From assembly GCF_943914565.1 (NCBI RefSeq), contig NZ_CALUCN010000001.1, forward strand, positions 1 to 64,000: a DNA stretch of 64,000 bases, given 5' to 3'. The position numbers were made by a program, and so were the translations under genes. This document shows, in pieces, positions 8,969 through 18,859 of the stretch (the stretch's first letter is position 1; each line of letters begins with the position of its first letter). The notes below the pieces were generated by a model. That model did not search any database. It was given only the letters and a program-made list of their open reading frames with translations, and was not told the origin of the DNA. The DNA is from an uncultured Tessaracoccus sp. (GTDB taxonomy: Bacteria; Actinomycetota; Actinomycetes; Propionibacteriales; Propionibacteriaceae).

Positions 8969-8988
8969 CGCGCCGGAACTCCGGCGCG
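8969..8988 (+). other. hairpin between nusG and rplK
   Basis: CGCGCCGG and CCGGCGCG form an 8-bp stem around AACT. No T-run. TAAAGT at the nusG stop (8956-8961) could be a -10 for rplK. It may be an attenuator or part of an L1-binding leader; this cannot be settled by eye. Confidence 0.35.
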
Positions 8989-9017
8989 CAGTCAATCAAC
9001 ACAGGTAAGGACCCACC

Positions 9018-9449
9018 ATGCCTCCCAAGAAGAAGGTGTCGGCGATCGTCAAGATCGCCCTGCAGGCCGGCGCTGCCACGCCTGCGCCGCCGGTCGGTAC
9101 CGCGCTCGGTCCGCACGGCGTCAACATGATGGAGTTCGTCAAGGCGTACAACGCCGCGACGGAGTCCCAGCGCGGCAACGTCATCCCCGTGGAGATCACG
9201 ATCTACGAGGACCGGACGTTCACGTTCATCACCAAGACCCCGCCCGCCGCGGAGCTCATCAAGAAGGCCGCCGGCATCGCGAAGGGTTCCGGCAAGCCGC
9301 TCACGGAGAAGGTCGGCAAGGTCACCCGCGCCCAGGTGCGCGAGATCGCCGAGACCAAGCTCCCCGACCTCAACGCCAACGACGTCGAGGCCGCCATGAA
9401 GATCGTCGAGGGCACCGCCCGCCAGATGGGCGTCACCGTCACCGATTGA
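9018..9449 (+). CDS. rplK: 50S ribosomal protein L11
   Basis: 143 residues, the standard length. It binds 23S rRNA at the GTPase-associated centre. The N-terminal Pro-rich segment ([16 protein letters not shown]) is the thiostrepton-site motif, and the C-terminal RNA-binding domain is intact. GTAAGGA precedes the ATG. It is followed after 85 nt by rplA, forming the L11-L1 unit that L1 autoregulates in many bacteria. No unusual residues seen. Confidence 0.96.
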   Translation: MPPKKKVSAIVKIALQAGAATPAPPVGTALGPHGVNMMEFVKAYNAATESQRGNVIPVEITIYEDRTFTFITKTPPAAELIKKAAGIAKGSGKPLTEKVGKVTRAQVREIAETKLPDLNANDVEAAMKIVEGTARQMGVTVTD

Positions 9450-9534
9450 TCCCACGATCCCTGGGAGGGGCTGCCCCCGTACCAGGCCTGGTGGACCGGG
9501 ACACGAACCCGGCAGAGACAGTAAGGAACCAGAC

Positions 9535-10236
9535 ATGCAGCACGGCAAGGATTACCGGGTGGCCGCCGAGAAGCGCGACCCGAACCAGACCTACTCGCCC
9601 GAAGAGGGCATCCGCCTCGTCAAGCAGATGGCCAAGGCCAAGTTCGACGAGTCGATCGACGTCGCGATGCGCCTCGGCGTCGACCCCCGCAAGGCCGACC
9701 AGATGGTCCGCGGCACGGTCAACCTTCCCCACGGCACCGGCAAGACGGCAAGGGTCCTCGTCTTCGCCTCCGGTGAGAAGGCGGAGGCCGCGAAGGCCGC
9801 GGGCGCCGACGAGGTCGGCACCGACGAGCTGATCGCGAAGGTCGCCGACGGCTACCTCGACTTCGACGCCGTCGTCGCCACCCCGGACATGATGGGCAAG
9901 GTCGGCCGCCTCGGCCGCGTCCTCGGCCCGCGTGGCCTGATGCCGAACCCGAAGACCGGCACGGTCACGATGGACACCGCGAAGGCGGTCTCCGACATCA
10001 AGGGTGGCAAGATCGAGTTCCGCGTCGACCGCCACTCGAACCTCCAGTGCCTCATCGGCAAGGCGTCGTTCACCGAGCAGCAGCTCGTGGACAACTACTT
10101 CGCCGTCCTCGACGAGATCCTGCGGCTGAAGCCCTCGTCGTCGAAGGGCCGCTACCTGCGCAAGATCGCGGTCTCGGCGACGATGAGCCCGTCGGTGCAC
10201 CTCGACCTGACGGCTCACAAGCCGCAGGGCGACTGA
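9535..10236 (+). CDS. rplA: 50S ribosomal protein L1
   Basis: 233-residue two-domain protein of the L1 stalk, involved in release of E-site tRNA and often a translational repressor of its own operon. Typical sequence includes [13 protein letters not shown] and [14 protein letters not shown]. The ATG follows GTAAGGAACC. A 15-bp stem-loop lies 17 nt after the stop and ends the secE-nusG-rplK-rplA transcript. Confidence 0.96.
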   Translation: MQHGKDYRVAAEKRDPNQTYSPEEGIRLVKQMAKAKFDESIDVAMRLGVDPRKADQMVRGTVNLPHGTGKTARVLVFASGEKAEAAKAAGADEVGTDELIAKVADGYLDFDAVVATPDMMGKVGRLGRVLGPRGLMPNPKTGTVTMDTAKAVSDIKGGKIEFRVDRHSNLQCLIGKASFTEQQLVDNYFAVLDEILRLKPSSSKGRYLRKIAVSATMSPSVHLDLTAHKPQGD

Positions 10237-10252
10237 GCATCACGACACGCCC

Positions 10253-10288
10253 GACGGGGCGGCCACCACGCACGGTGGCCGCCCCGTC
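10253..10288 (+). terminator. terminator after rplA
   Basis: Perfect 15-bp stem (10253-10267 with 10274-10288) and 6-nt loop, followed by GTCGTC rather than a T-run, as often seen in high-GC actinobacteria. Confidence 0.75.
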
Positions 10289-10403
10289 GTCGTCCACGTG
10301 ACGCCCGAACCCTGGTCTGGATCCGGCAGGGCTCGGACGTCCGCCGGCATCGGGGCCGCGGTTCGCTAGGGTCGGAACCGAACCCCGACCCAGGAGCGCA
10401 ACG

Positions 10404-11876
10404 ATGCCTCTCGACGACCTCATCGACTCGATCCTCGACGCCGGCTCGCGGGTGTCCTGGGACATCCCGGTCGACGACCCCCCGCTCACCGCGACGTACG
10501 TGGACTCCCTGCGCCGTGCCCGGCACCGCACCGGCCGCGACGAGTCGGTCGCGACGTGCGAGGGCACGATCGACGGGCGACGCGTGGCGGTCATCGGCGG
10601 CGACCCGACGTTCCTCGGCGGCTCGATCGGCGTCGCGGCGGGGGAGCGGCTCACGTGCGCGATCGAACGCGCGACGGGGGAGCGGCTCCCGATCATCGCG
10701 CTCCCGGTGGGGGGCGGCACCCGCATGCAGGAGGGCACCGTCGCGTTCCTGCAGATGGTGAAGATCACCGGGGCACTCATGGCGCACAAGCGGCAGCACC
10801 TGCCCTACCTCGTCTACCTGCGCAACCCGACGATGGGCGGCGTCTTCGCGTCCTGGGGGTCGCTCGGGCAGGTGACGCTCGCTGAACCGGACGCGCTCGT
10901 CGGGTTCCTGGGCCCCCGTGTTTACGAGGCGCTCTACGGCCAGCCGTTCCCCGAGGGCGTGCAGCGCTCCGACAACCTCGCCGAGCTCGGCGTGATCGAC
11001 CGCGTGCTCCCGCCCGACGAGCTCGCGCCCGCGATCGCACGGATCCTGCGCGTGCTCTGCGAACGACCCACCGGCCACGAGGCGCACGAGTCCCACGCGC
11101 CCGCCCAGCTCCCGGAGTTCCCGGCGTGGGAGTCGGTGCTGCGCACCCGTCGCGACGACCGCCCCGGCATTCGCGACCTGCTCGACATCGCCGCGCAGGA
11201 CGTCACCATGCTGAACGGCACGGGCGACGGCGAGACTCACCCGGGCAGCGTGCTGGCGCTCGGCCGCTGGGGCAACGCGCCGTGCGTCATCGTCGGGCAG
11301 GACCGCGCCGACCAGGGTCGCCCGCTCGACCCGGCCGCGCTGAGGGAGGTGCGACGGGGCATCCGGCTCGCCAAGGAGCTCGACCTCCCGCTCGTCTCGG
11401 TCGTGGACACGCCCGGCGCGGCGCTGTCGAAGGAAGCGGAGGAGCGGGGCATGGCCTCCGAGATCGCCCGCACGCTGAGCGAGCTGCTCACGCTGCGCAC
11501 TCCGACGGTGAGCCTGCTGCTGGGGCAGGGCACGGGCGGCATCGCCTTGGCGCTCGCGCCGGCGGACCGCGTCGTGTGCAGCGAACACGCCTGGCTCTCC
11601 CCGCTGCCGCCCGAGGGGGCCTCGGCGATCGTGCACCGTGACACGGCCCACGCCGCGCAGATGGCTGAGCAGCAGCGTGTGCGGGCGGTGGACCTCATGG
11701 CGGCGGGCATCGTCGACCGGATCGTGCCCGAGCCCGACGACCCCTCGGCCGAGCGGGAAGCCTTCTGCCTCGAGCTCGGCAGGGTGCTGCACGACGCGGT
11801 GCTGCGCGTCGTGGCGATGCCGGCGGAGCAGCGTCTCCAGGCGCGCAGGCGGCGGTTCCGCGAACTGGGCTGGTGA
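10404..11876 (+). CDS. fused carboxyltransferase beta/alpha protein (AccD3-like)
   Basis: 490-residue crotonase-fold carboxyltransferase in which an AccD-like N half (10-230) and an AccA-like C half (250-485) are fused; it lacks the AccD zinc ribbon. The glycine-rich GGSIGVAAGERL and GGGTRMQEG in the N half, and VVDTPGAALSKEAEERG with GQGTGGIALALAPADRV in the C half, are oxyanion-hole regions. It resembles the mycobacterial AccD3 type and should move a carboxyl group from biotin to an acyl-CoA, but no biotin carboxylase or carrier lies nearby. TAGGGT at 10367-10372 is a possible -10 and AGGAG precedes the ATG. Its end lies 6 nt from a convergent gene, leaving no room for an intergenic terminator. 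Confidence 0.82.
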   Translation: MPLDDLIDSILDAGSRVSWDIPVDDPPLTATYVDSLRRARHRTGRDESVATCEGTIDGRRVAVIGGDPTFLGGSIGVAAGERLTCAIERATGERLPIIALPVGGGTRMQEGTVAFLQMVKITGALMAHKRQHLPYLVYLRNPTMGGVFASWGSLGQVTLAEPDALVGFLGPRVYEALYGQPFPEGVQRSDNLAELGVIDRVLPPDELAPAIARILRVLCERPTGHEAHESHAPAQLPEFPAWESVLRTRRDDRPGIRDLLDIAAQDVTMLNGTGDGETHPGSVLALGRWGNAPCVIVGQDRADQGRPLDPAALREVRRGIRLAKELDLPLVSVVDTPGAALSKEAEERGMASEIARTLSELLTLRTPTVSLLLGQGTGGIALALAPADRVVCSEHAWLSPLPPEGASAIVHRDTAHAAQMAEQQRVRAVDLMAAGIVDRIVPEPDDPSAEREAFCLELGRVLHDAVLRVVAMPAEQRLQARRRRFRELGW

Positions 11877-11882
11877 GCCCGC

Positions 11883-13253
11883 TCAGAGCTCCTCGACGAG
11901 CGCCTGCAGGCGGTCGAGCTCCTGCAGCAGCTCGGTGGCGTCCGGGTGGGCGACGCCGCGGCAGCGCTGCGCGAAGTGGTCGAGGACGTCGCGCCCGGAC
12001 TGCTGCCTCGTGCGGGCGTCGAGCACCTCGGGGCGCAGCCGCTCGGTGACGTCGTCGAGCCTCCCCGCCGTGGCTTCCTGCCACTCGCCGAGCAGCTCGG
12101 CGCCGGCCGTCATGAGCTCGCCCAGCCGGTCGGCGCGGCGCGCCACGGCGTGGGCGTCGTCGCGCACCTCGTCCAACGTCTCGACGACGCCCGGGAGCCG
12201 TTCGGCGAGCAGCCGGAGCAGGAGCCGTCCCGCGCGGCGGGTCGCCTTCGCGCCGGTGGCGCCCGTCGCGAGCTCGCAGGCGGTGTGGTCGAGCGCGGCG
12301 GAGAGCCACACCGTCGCCGCCAACGGCACGCGCGCCGCGGCCACGCGTCCGGGCAGCGCGGTGAGCAGGCCGGTGATCTCCCGGGTGAGCGAGCGCGCCT
12401 CGTGGATGCGATCCGTCCAGACCCGCAGGGCGCCGTGCTCCGACGCGGCGTCCAGGTGGCGGCGCAGCACCGCCTCGAACGCGTCGCCCGACGAGCGGTC
12501 GGCGTCGACGGCGACCCGCATGCGACGCGCGGCCGGCAGCAGCGAGGCGACGACGCCCTCCATCGCCTCCGCCTGCCGGTGCAGCCGCACGACGAGCGTG
12601 TCGAGCCAGCGCGATTCCGCGACGAGGACGCGGTGGGCGTCGTCGTCGGTGGCGGGCGCCGTGGTGCGGCCGCGGGCGGCGACGAGGCCGTGGGTCTCCG
12701 CGAGCAGCAGCCGTCGGTGCAGCGCGGTGAGGTCGTGGTGGTCGGACTGGGCGAGCACGGCGTCGAGCTGTTCCCGGCTCGCGGCCTCCACGACGGTCTC
12801 CGGGCTCGCCGCGGAGCGGAAGGCCAGGTCGATGGGTGCGACCTGGTCCCAGATGCGCTGCACGTCCGCCAGTCGTTCTGGGTCGTGCGGATTGGTCTGG
12901 ATCGCCACGAACTGCCCGTCGACGGGCAGCGCGAGCGTGAACACGTCGTAGGGGGCGCCGCCCGCGGTCACGCAGCGGAGGTAGCCGGCGAACATGCGCC
13001 CGGCCTTGACCTCGTCGAAGGCGGCCTTCGGCACCCCGCGCGGCATGTCCTGGTGCAGGACGAACGAGCGGTCCTCGCCGGCCAGCCGCTTGCGGGGATG
13101 TCCCGAGCGTCGGACGATTGCGTCGTTGGCCTCGACGATGGTCCCGCGCTCGTCGATGACGACGAACATCACGTCGTCGGGCCGTGGACCGCCCGTGTGT
13201 GTGCTCGGCTGTTGCACGCCGGAACCCCCGATCAGGATAGCTGTCCTCGCCAA
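11883..13253 (-). CDS. soluble PAS-domain sensor protein of unknown output
   Basis: 456 residues. Residues 25-120 form a PAS domain of the Aer/aerotaxis type: [20 protein letters not shown], then [19 protein letters not shown], the DMP motif typical of PAS domains that bind FAD or haem. The remaining 330 residues are Ala/Arg/Leu-rich and predicted helical, with no kinase, GGDEF, HTH or chemoreceptor signalling tip and no membrane segment. The TTG start follows GAAGGGA at good spacing; internal ATG/GTG starts are possible. It ends 6 nt from the convergent carboxyltransferase gene. A role in redox or aromatic-ligand sensing is inference only. Confidence 0.6.
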   Translation of the reverse strand: MARTAILIGGSGVQQPSTHTGGPRPDDVMFVVIDERGTIVEANDAIVRRSGHPRKRLAGEDRSFVLHQDMPRGVPKAAFDEVKAGRMFAGYLRCVTAGGAPYDVFTLALPVDGQFVAIQTNPHDPERLADVQRIWDQVAPIDLAFRSAASPETVVEAASREQLDAVLAQSDHHDLTALHRRLLLAETHGLVAARGRTTAPATDDDAHRVLVAESRWLDTLVVRLHRQAEAMEGVVASLLPAARRMRVAVDADRSSGDAFEAVLRRHLDAASEHGALRVWTDRIHEARSLTREITGLLTALPGRVAAARVPLAATVWLSAALDHTACELATGATGAKATRRAGRLLLRLLAERLPGVVETLDEVRDDAHAVARRADRLGELMTAGAELLGEWQEATAGRLDDVTERLRPEVLDARTRQQSGRDVLDHFAQRCRGVAHPDATELLQELDRLQALVEEL

Positions 13254-13306
13254 GGTAGTCCCTTCGCGGGACGTTCGGGGTCCGGACGCGCGGAATGGAC
13301 GGGGGC

Positions 13307-14080
13307 TCAGAGCACTCTGCCGAAGAACTCCTTCGTGCGCGGGTGCTGCGGCGCGTCGATCACCTGTTGCGGAGTGCCGCGTTCGACGATCTCCCCGCCA
13401 TCCATGAAGGCCACCTGGTCGGCCACCTCACGGGCGAATCCCACCTCGTGGGTGACGACGACCATGGTCATGCCGGAGCGTGCGAGGTCTTGCATGACCG
13501 CGAGCACCTCACCGACGAGCTCCGGGTCGAGCGCCGACGTGGGCTCGTCGAACAGCATGAGCTGCGGATCCATCGCCAGCGCCCGGGCGATCGCGACGCG
13601 CTGCTGCTGCCCGCCCGAGAGCTGGCCGGGGTAGTGGCCGGTGCGGTCCGAGAGGCCCACGCGGTCGAGCTCGTGCCTCGCGCGCTCGGTCGCGTCGGCC
13701 CGGGAGAGTCCCAGCACCTGGCGAGGGGCTTCCATCACGTTCTCGAGCGCGGTCATGTGCGGGAAGAGGTTGAACCGCTGGAACACCATGCCGATGCGGG
13801 AGCGTTGCCGGGCGATGTCCTTGTCGCTGCGGCGGTGGAACACCGTCCGCCCGCCGCGGGTGACTTCGCGCAGCCCCATCAGCTCACCGTCGACCCACAT
13901 CCTGCCGGCGGAGATCTGCTCGAGTTCGTTGATGCAGCGCAGGAGGGTCGACTTGCCGGAGCCGGAGGGCCCGAGCAGGACGCACACCTCACCTCGCTCG
14001 ACCGTGAGGTCCACGCCCTTCAGGACGTGGAGGTCGCCGAAGAACTTGTGGACCCCGACTGCCTCGATCATCGTGGTCAT
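13307..14080 (-). CDS. polar amino acid ABC importer, ATP-binding subunit
   Basis: 257-residue ATPase of the GlnQ/HisP class. Walker [16 protein letters not shown] near 36, signature [15 protein letters not shown] near 150, Walker [15 protein letters not shown] near 172, H-loop VVTHEVGFA near 207. It powers amino acid uptake with the permease and lipoprotein encoded upstream. The ATG overlaps the permease stop (ATGA at 14080-14077), giving the order binding protein, permease, ATPase. All catalytic residues are intact. Specificity within the Gln/Glu/His/Arg group cannot be fixed from the ATPase. Confidence 0.92.
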   Translation of the reverse strand: MTTMIEAVGVHKFFGDLHVLKGVDLTVERGEVCVLLGPSGSGKSTLLRCINELEQISAGRMWVDGELMGLREVTRGGRTVFHRRSDKDIARQRSRIGMVFQRFNLFPHMTALENVMEAPRQVLGLSRADATERARHELDRVGLSDRTGHYPGQLSGGQQQRVAIARALAMDPQLMLFDEPTSALDPELVGEVLAVMQDLARSGMTMVVVTHEVGFAREVADQVAFMDGGEIVERGTPQQVIDAPQHPRTKEFFGRVL

Positions 14081-15024
14081 GGCGTCACCTCCAGGAACGG
14101 GTCGTCCTTCGCGGTCTGGGCGGTGGCCACGGACTGCTGACGACGGTTGAGCCGGCCGGGGCGTTCGGGGTCGAATCCCTTGCCGTAGTGGGCCTCGATG
14201 CGGGCCTGGACGACCATGAGCACCGACGTGATCGCGAGGTACCAGGTCGCGGCGACGATGAGCATCGGCACCGGCAGGAACGTCTGGGTGCCGATCTGAC
14301 TCGTCGCGAACGTCAGGTCGAGCATGAACGGCACCGCGGTGACGAGCGAGGTCGTCTTCAGCATCGAGATGGTCTCGTTGCCGGTGGGCGGCACGATCAC
14401 GCGCATCGCCTGGGGGATGATGATGCGACGCAGGGTCACCGAGCGCTTCATGCCGAGGGCGGTGGAGGCCTCCCACTGTCCCTTGTCGATCGAGTTGAGC
14501 CCCGACCGCACGATCTCGGAGAGGTAGGCGCCCTCGTTGAGGCCGAGGCCGAGCAGCGCCGGCAGGAAGCCGCGGGCGCTGAACCCGTCCATCACGTGCT
14601 GGGTGTCGAACTCCACCCACGGCTCGGCGAACGGCAGGCCGAGCCCGATCGTCGGGTAGAGCACCGCGAACAGGCCCCAGAAGATGAGCTGGGTGTAGAT
14701 CGGGGTGCCGCGGAAGAACCAGATGTAGCCGTAGGCGACCCATCGCAGGACGACGTTGGTGCTCATGCGCATGACCGCGGTGGTGACCGCGAGGATCACG
14801 CCGATGAGCATCGACGTGACGGTGAGGATGAGCGTCCAGCCGACGCCCTGGAGGACCCGGGCGTCGAACAGGTACTGCGCGACGACGTCCCAGCGGTAGT
14901 TGGGGTTCGTGACCAGCGAGTGGACGAGGCCTGCGGCGAGCAGGACGACGACGACCGCGGCGATCCACGTGCCGGGACGCGGCACGGGGCGGGCGTGGAT
15001 GCGTTCGATGGGTGCGTCGGCCAT
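14077..15024 (-). CDS. polar amino acid ABC importer, permease
   Basis: 315-residue His/Glu/Gln-type permease with about five or six membrane helices from residue 20 to 285. The EAA loop for ATPase contact is at about 205-225 ([19 protein letters not shown]). [15 protein letters not shown] is typical of this family. Only one permease gene is present, so the transporter is probably a permease homodimer. The C-terminal 35 residues are a soluble tail ([12 protein letters not shown]). It begins 2 nt after the binding-protein stop and overlaps the ATPase start. Confidence 0.92.
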   Translation of the reverse strand: MADAPIERIHARPVPRPGTWIAAVVVVLLAAGLVHSLVTNPNYRWDVVAQYLFDARVLQGVGWTLILTVTSMLIGVILAVTTAVMRMSTNVVLRWVAYGYIWFFRGTPIYTQLIFWGLFAVLYPTIGLGLPFAEPWVEFDTQHVMDGFSARGFLPALLGLGLNEGAYLSEIVRSGLNSIDKGQWEASTALGMKRSVTLRRIIIPQAMRVIVPPTGNETISMLKTTSLVTAVPFMLDLTFATSQIGTQTFLPVPMLIVAATWYLAITSVLMVVQARIEAHYGKGFDPERPGRLNRRQQSVATAQTAKDDPFLEVTP

Positions 15025-15025
15025 G

Positions 15026-15931
15026 TCAGGACTCGGGGTGGATCGTGGCCTCGGTCAGCGTCGCGTTCGACGTGCCCCACTGCTCCATGATCTTGGGCCA
15101 GGTGCCGTCGTCCATGAGGTGCTGGGTCGCCGTCTGGACTGCCTTGGTGAGCTCCGCGTCGTCGCGCGGCACGACGATCCCCTGCGGCTCGGCCTCGATG
15201 ACCTCGCCGGTCAGCTCGAGCTGGCCACCGGTGAGCTTGGACGCGTAGCCTGCGACCGTCGAGTCGGCGTAGAACGCGTCGGCCTTGCCGCCGACGACGT
15301 TGGTGGTCGCGTCGGAGTGCTTGGCGTAGACGAGGACGTTGATGGCCTCCTTGCCGGCGTCGGTGCACTCCTTGGTCTTCTTGCCGAGTTCCTCGTGCTG
15401 GTACGTGCCGTTCTGCACGGCGATCGTGGTGCCGCACAGCTGTTCCGGGTCGAAGCCGACGGGGTTGCCCTTCTTCGTGGCGAACGACGAGCCCACCTGG
15501 CTGTGGGCGATCATCGTGTAGTTGGCCGTGCGCTCGGGCGTGATCGTGAACGCCGACATGCCGATGTCGTACTTCGTGCCCATGCCGGGCAGCAGCTGGG
15601 CGAACTCGCCGTTGGTCACCTGCGTCTCGACGCCCAGCACCTTGCCGATCGCCTTCGCGAAGTCCACCTCGTAGCCGATCGGCGTCTTGAGGTCATCGGC
15701 CAGGAATTCGGCCGGTGCGTAGTCCACCGCCGCACCGACGACGAGGGTGCCCTTGTCCTTGATGCGCTTGGGGAGCAGCTTCGCGATCTCGTCGACCGTC
15801 TGCACCTGCCCGATGTCGTAGGACTGGTCGGCCGCGCCGTCGGCGGGCGCGGACGAGGCGTCACCGCCGGCGCCGGAGCAGGCGGTGAGGGCGAGGGCGG
15901 CGACGAGACCGCCGACGATGAGGTTGCGCAT
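15026..15931 (-). CDS. amino acid-binding lipoprotein of ABC importer
   Basis: 301-residue solute-binding lipoprotein of the SBP_bac_3 family. Signal peptide with lipobox LTAC, so it is anchored by diacylglyceryl-Cys near residue 18. The domain starts about residue 50 with GTLVVGAAVDYAPAEF; MSAFTITPERTANYTMI and VQNGTYQHEEL are characteristic. First gene of the importer operon, with GGAG before the ATG and an AT-rich palindrome further upstream. Ligand is probably a polar or acidic amino acid, from family only. Confidence 0.9.
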   Translation of the reverse strand: MRNLIVGGLVAALALTACSGAGGDASSAPADGAADQSYDIGQVQTVDEIAKLLPKRIKDKGTLVVGAAVDYAPAEFLADDLKTPIGYEVDFAKAIGKVLGVETQVTNGEFAQLLPGMGTKYDIGMSAFTITPERTANYTMIAHSQVGSSFATKKGNPVGFDPEQLCGTTIAVQNGTYQHEELGKKTKECTDAGKEAINVLVYAKHSDATTNVVGGKADAFYADSTVAGYASKLTGGQLELTGEVIEAEPQGIVVPRDDAELTKAVQTATQHLMDDGTWPKIMEQWGTSNATLTEATIHPES

Positions 15932-15959
15932 GAGCTCTCCTTGAACGAACGAACGGGAG

Positions 15960-15991
15960 TAATACTAATGCACGAACCTCGATAAGTATTA
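15960..15991 (-). promoter_or_regulatory. AT-rich palindrome upstream of amino acid importer
   Basis: TAATACT (15960-15966) and AGTATTA (15985-15991) form a 7-bp inverted repeat with an 18-nt spacer, in an AT-rich island 29 nt before the binding-protein start. It probably holds the promoter (TAGTAT on the minus strand) and an operator for a dimeric repressor. The rest of 15932-16092 shows nothing else. Confidence 0.45.
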
Positions 15992-16092
15992 ATCGGGACG
16001 GGTTTGCGTGCGGGCCGCCGGAGCGAGCGCGCCCGCGTGATCCCTACGACATCCTCGGTGCCCATGGGCAGTCAGGTCCATGCCACAACCGA

Positions 16093-16536
16093 TCACCAGT
16101 CCTCGTCGGTGAGGCGTGGTCCCGCGGGCCACGGGTCGGAAGTGACGGAATCGGCGTTGGCGCTGAGTTCCTTGATCATTGCATCCCTGCGGGCTGGGAC
16201 GACCGTGAGCACCCGCACGACGCCCCAAATGGTCAGGACCAACCCGACGACTGTCACGACGATACCCACAACCAGGCCCACGCCTGTACCACCAGTTTCG
16301 ATGGTGATGAGGAGTCCAACGAGGCCGACGACTATGCCTGCCACACCGATTGCAAGGTCAACATCTCGGCCTTCGATTGCGGAGGCCATCTGCGCGAAGG
16401 ACTCCACGAGAGCCTCGACTGAGTCCTGAAAGCGCATCACTCGCTTCTCCAGCTCTTCGAGTCTCCGCCTGTACTCGTCGCCACAGCCCGGGGCAGGGCA
16501 TCGTTGCCAGTGCGGCACGTGCGGACGATCGTTCAT
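16093..16536 (-). CDS. small two-helix membrane protein with coiled coil
   Basis: Unrecognised protein of about 147 residues. A CPAPGC motif near residue 12 may be half of a metal site; residues 20-50 form an amphipathic coiled coil (YRRRLEELEKRV); two glycine-rich hydrophobic helices span about 62-108 (IGVAGIVVGLVGLLITI and VVGIVVTVVGLVLTIWGVV); a polar tail ends in DEDW. The ATG at 16536 was chosen because the motif and coil follow at once; an upstream GTG at 16578 would add 14 residues. No good Shine-Dalgarno is visible for either. Function unknown. Confidence 0.55.
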   Translation of the reverse strand: MNDRPHVPHWQRCPAPGCGDEYRRRLEELEKRVMRFQDSVEALVESFAQMASAIEGRDVDLAIGVAGIVVGLVGLLITIETGGTGVGLVVGIVVTVVGLVLTIWGVVRVLTVVPARRDAMIKELSANADSVTSDPWPAGPRLTDEDW

Positions 16537-16954
16537 TGGCGGTGCCCCGTGTGCGGGGCGCGAGGCGTTGCGGGGCACGCCTGCCGAACGCTACCTCGCC
16601 TCGCACGTTGCCATGAAGTTCTTCCCCATCGCGGCTCTGGCGTTCGCCGTCGGAGGTGGCGCATGGACGCTCGTCGTGCTGGGCGCCGGAGGCGCACCGG
16701 TGGACTGGAGTGCGTTGTTCGGTGGTGGGCCGCTGTGGACCGCCCTGGGCGTTGGCGTCGGGCTGGCTTGGCTGCGCACCAAGATCGTGCGTGACCGCGC
16801 CGTGCGCGCGATGCACGCGGGGCCACACCCATGTGCATGCCGTTGGTGCGGGGCCTCGCCCCGAGCCTGGACGACCCCGAGACCGGGTCGTCGGGCCAGG
16901 GTGGCCGATCCTGAGTGTCTCGGGGCCGTGCAGCGGTCGGTGACGTGGTGGAGG
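16537..16954. other. gap without a supported gene
   Basis: On the plus strand a hydrophobic, membrane-like reading frame starts at ATG 16613 (MKFFPIAALAFAVGGG) but has no stop before running antisense into trpB, so it is not called as a gene. A hairpin at 16870-16892 (GACGACCC with GGGTCGTC) lies 63 nt past the trpB stop and could end the trpB transcript. Confidence 0.4.
16870..16892 (-). terminator. possible terminator after trpB
   Basis: 8-bp stem with 7-nt loop downstream of trpB on its strand. No T-run follows on the minus strand, so support is weak. Confidence 0.35.
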
Positions 16955-18151
<1,197 letters not shown>

Positions 18152-18186
18152 GTCATTCCTCGTGTGTCGGGCCCCAGAGCAGCAAA

Positions 18187-18209
18187 CAACCGCCCGTACG
18201 GGGCGGTTG
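18187..18209 (-). terminator. trp attenuator terminator hairpin (3:4)
   Basis: On the minus strand CAACCGCCC and GGGCGGTTG form a 9-bp stem with a 5-nt loop, then TTTGCT. Its left arm can instead pair with GGGCGGT of the upstream hairpin (18227-18245) to make an antiterminator. Confidence 0.8.
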
Positions 18210-18226
18210 GTGTGGATGCACAGCAA

Positions 18227-18245
18227 GGACCGCCCTAGGCGGTCC
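18227..18245 (-). promoter_or_regulatory. trp attenuator pause hairpin (1:2)
   Basis: GGACCGCC and GGCGGTCC pair perfectly (8 bp) around the TAG stop codon of the leader peptide. A ribosome stalled at the two Trp codons (18249-18244) would block the first arm and free the second to pair downstream. Confidence 0.8.
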
Positions 18246-18270
18246 ACCAGTTGCGATTGCTGTGCTGCAT
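18235..18270 (-). CDS. trpL: tryptophan leader peptide
   Basis: 11-codon leader peptide [11 protein letters not shown] ending in TAG, with tandem Trp codons at 18249-18244. It precedes alternative hairpins and trpB, exactly the layout of transcription attenuation: charged tRNA-Trp lets the ribosome reach the stop and the terminator forms; uncharged tRNA stalls it on WW. The -10 TATAGT (18283-18278) ends 7 nt before this ATG, so transcription probably begins at the A of the start codon and the leader is leaderless. An in-frame ATG at 18276 would add two residues but lies upstream of the predicted transcription start. Confidence 0.85.
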   Translation of the reverse strand: MQHSNRNWWTA

Positions 18271-18277
18271 GGGCATC

Positions 18278-18283
18278 ACTATA
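18278..18283 (-). promoter_or_regulatory. -10 of the trpL-trpB promoter
   Basis: TATAGT on the minus strand, 7 nt before the trpL start. No clear -35 at 17-18 bp. Between here and the rplJ promoter (18284-18636) I see no supported gene; the plus strand there is unusually rich in G and T. Confidence 0.55.
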
Positions 18284-18636
18284 GGACCAGCCGGGTCACG
18301 ATGTACACGGTGTCCGCCGTGGGCGGCCACGCGCTCGGGCGTCGGCTGGCGTGGGGAGGCGGGCCATCGTCGGGCACCGGAGACCTGGGCGGCGCACTCC
18401 AGGCACAGGTCACAGGCGCTGGCCACCACCGTCGGTGTGCTTGGTGTGACGAGGGTGTGTTGGGGGTTTGTCCGGTGTGGCACGAATCGCCGTGTGTGGC
18501 GGGTCAGAGGGCTTTTTTCGGGGTCGACGGTGGGGTTGTGCGGCGTTTCGTGCTCGGCTTGGGCGGCGCGGGGTGGGTCGGCAGTGGGACGGACGGGTTG
18601 CAGGTGGTGGGGCCGCCGTCGGGGGAGTGCCGCGAT

Positions 18637-18665
18637 TTGGTGGCGGGACATCGGGGCGCTAGGGT
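18637..18665 (+). promoter_or_regulatory. promoter of rplJ-rplL
   Basis: TTGGTG (18637-18642), 17 bp, TAGGGT (18660-18665). Predicted start is near 18672, just before the L10 leader. Confidence 0.6.
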
Positions 18666-18670
18666 GGTCC

Positions 18671-18790
18671 GAGCCGAAGACCGCAGGTGGCGCAAGCCAT
18701 AACGCCCTCGTGGCACCCGCGCAGGTGACCGTGACGCGCTGTCCGACGAGGACGGTGCCGCCCCGCGCCGCCGGCCGGGGCTTTTTTGGT
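18671..18790 (+). ncRNA. L10 leader (ribosomal protein autoregulatory element)
   Basis: The segment from GAGCCGAAGACCGCAGGTGG to CCGCGCAGGTGACCGTGACG matches the actinobacterial L10 leader pattern, in which ACCGCAGGT and GCAGGTGACC flank the L10(L12)4-binding kink-turn region. It ends in a GC-rich hairpin with six T residues (18760-18787), so excess L10 probably terminates transcription here. Confidence 0.75.
18760..18787 (+). terminator. attenuator terminator in the L10 leader
   Basis: GCCCCG (18760-18765) pairs with CGGGGC (18776-18781), followed by TTTTTT (18782-18787), 72 nt before rplJ. A true T-run is rare in this window, which supports a regulated terminator. Confidence 0.75.
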
Positions 18791-18859
18791 TTGGTCACCG
18801 AGCATCCTTCGGCATCGAAGCCCCAGCGCTTCGAACATGATGAACCGGAAGGAGACCCA

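Noticed and set aside
18284..18636. Open frames in the G/T-rich stretch between trpL and rplJ
   Set aside because: No start with a ribosome site, no domain, and composition unlike neighbouring genes.
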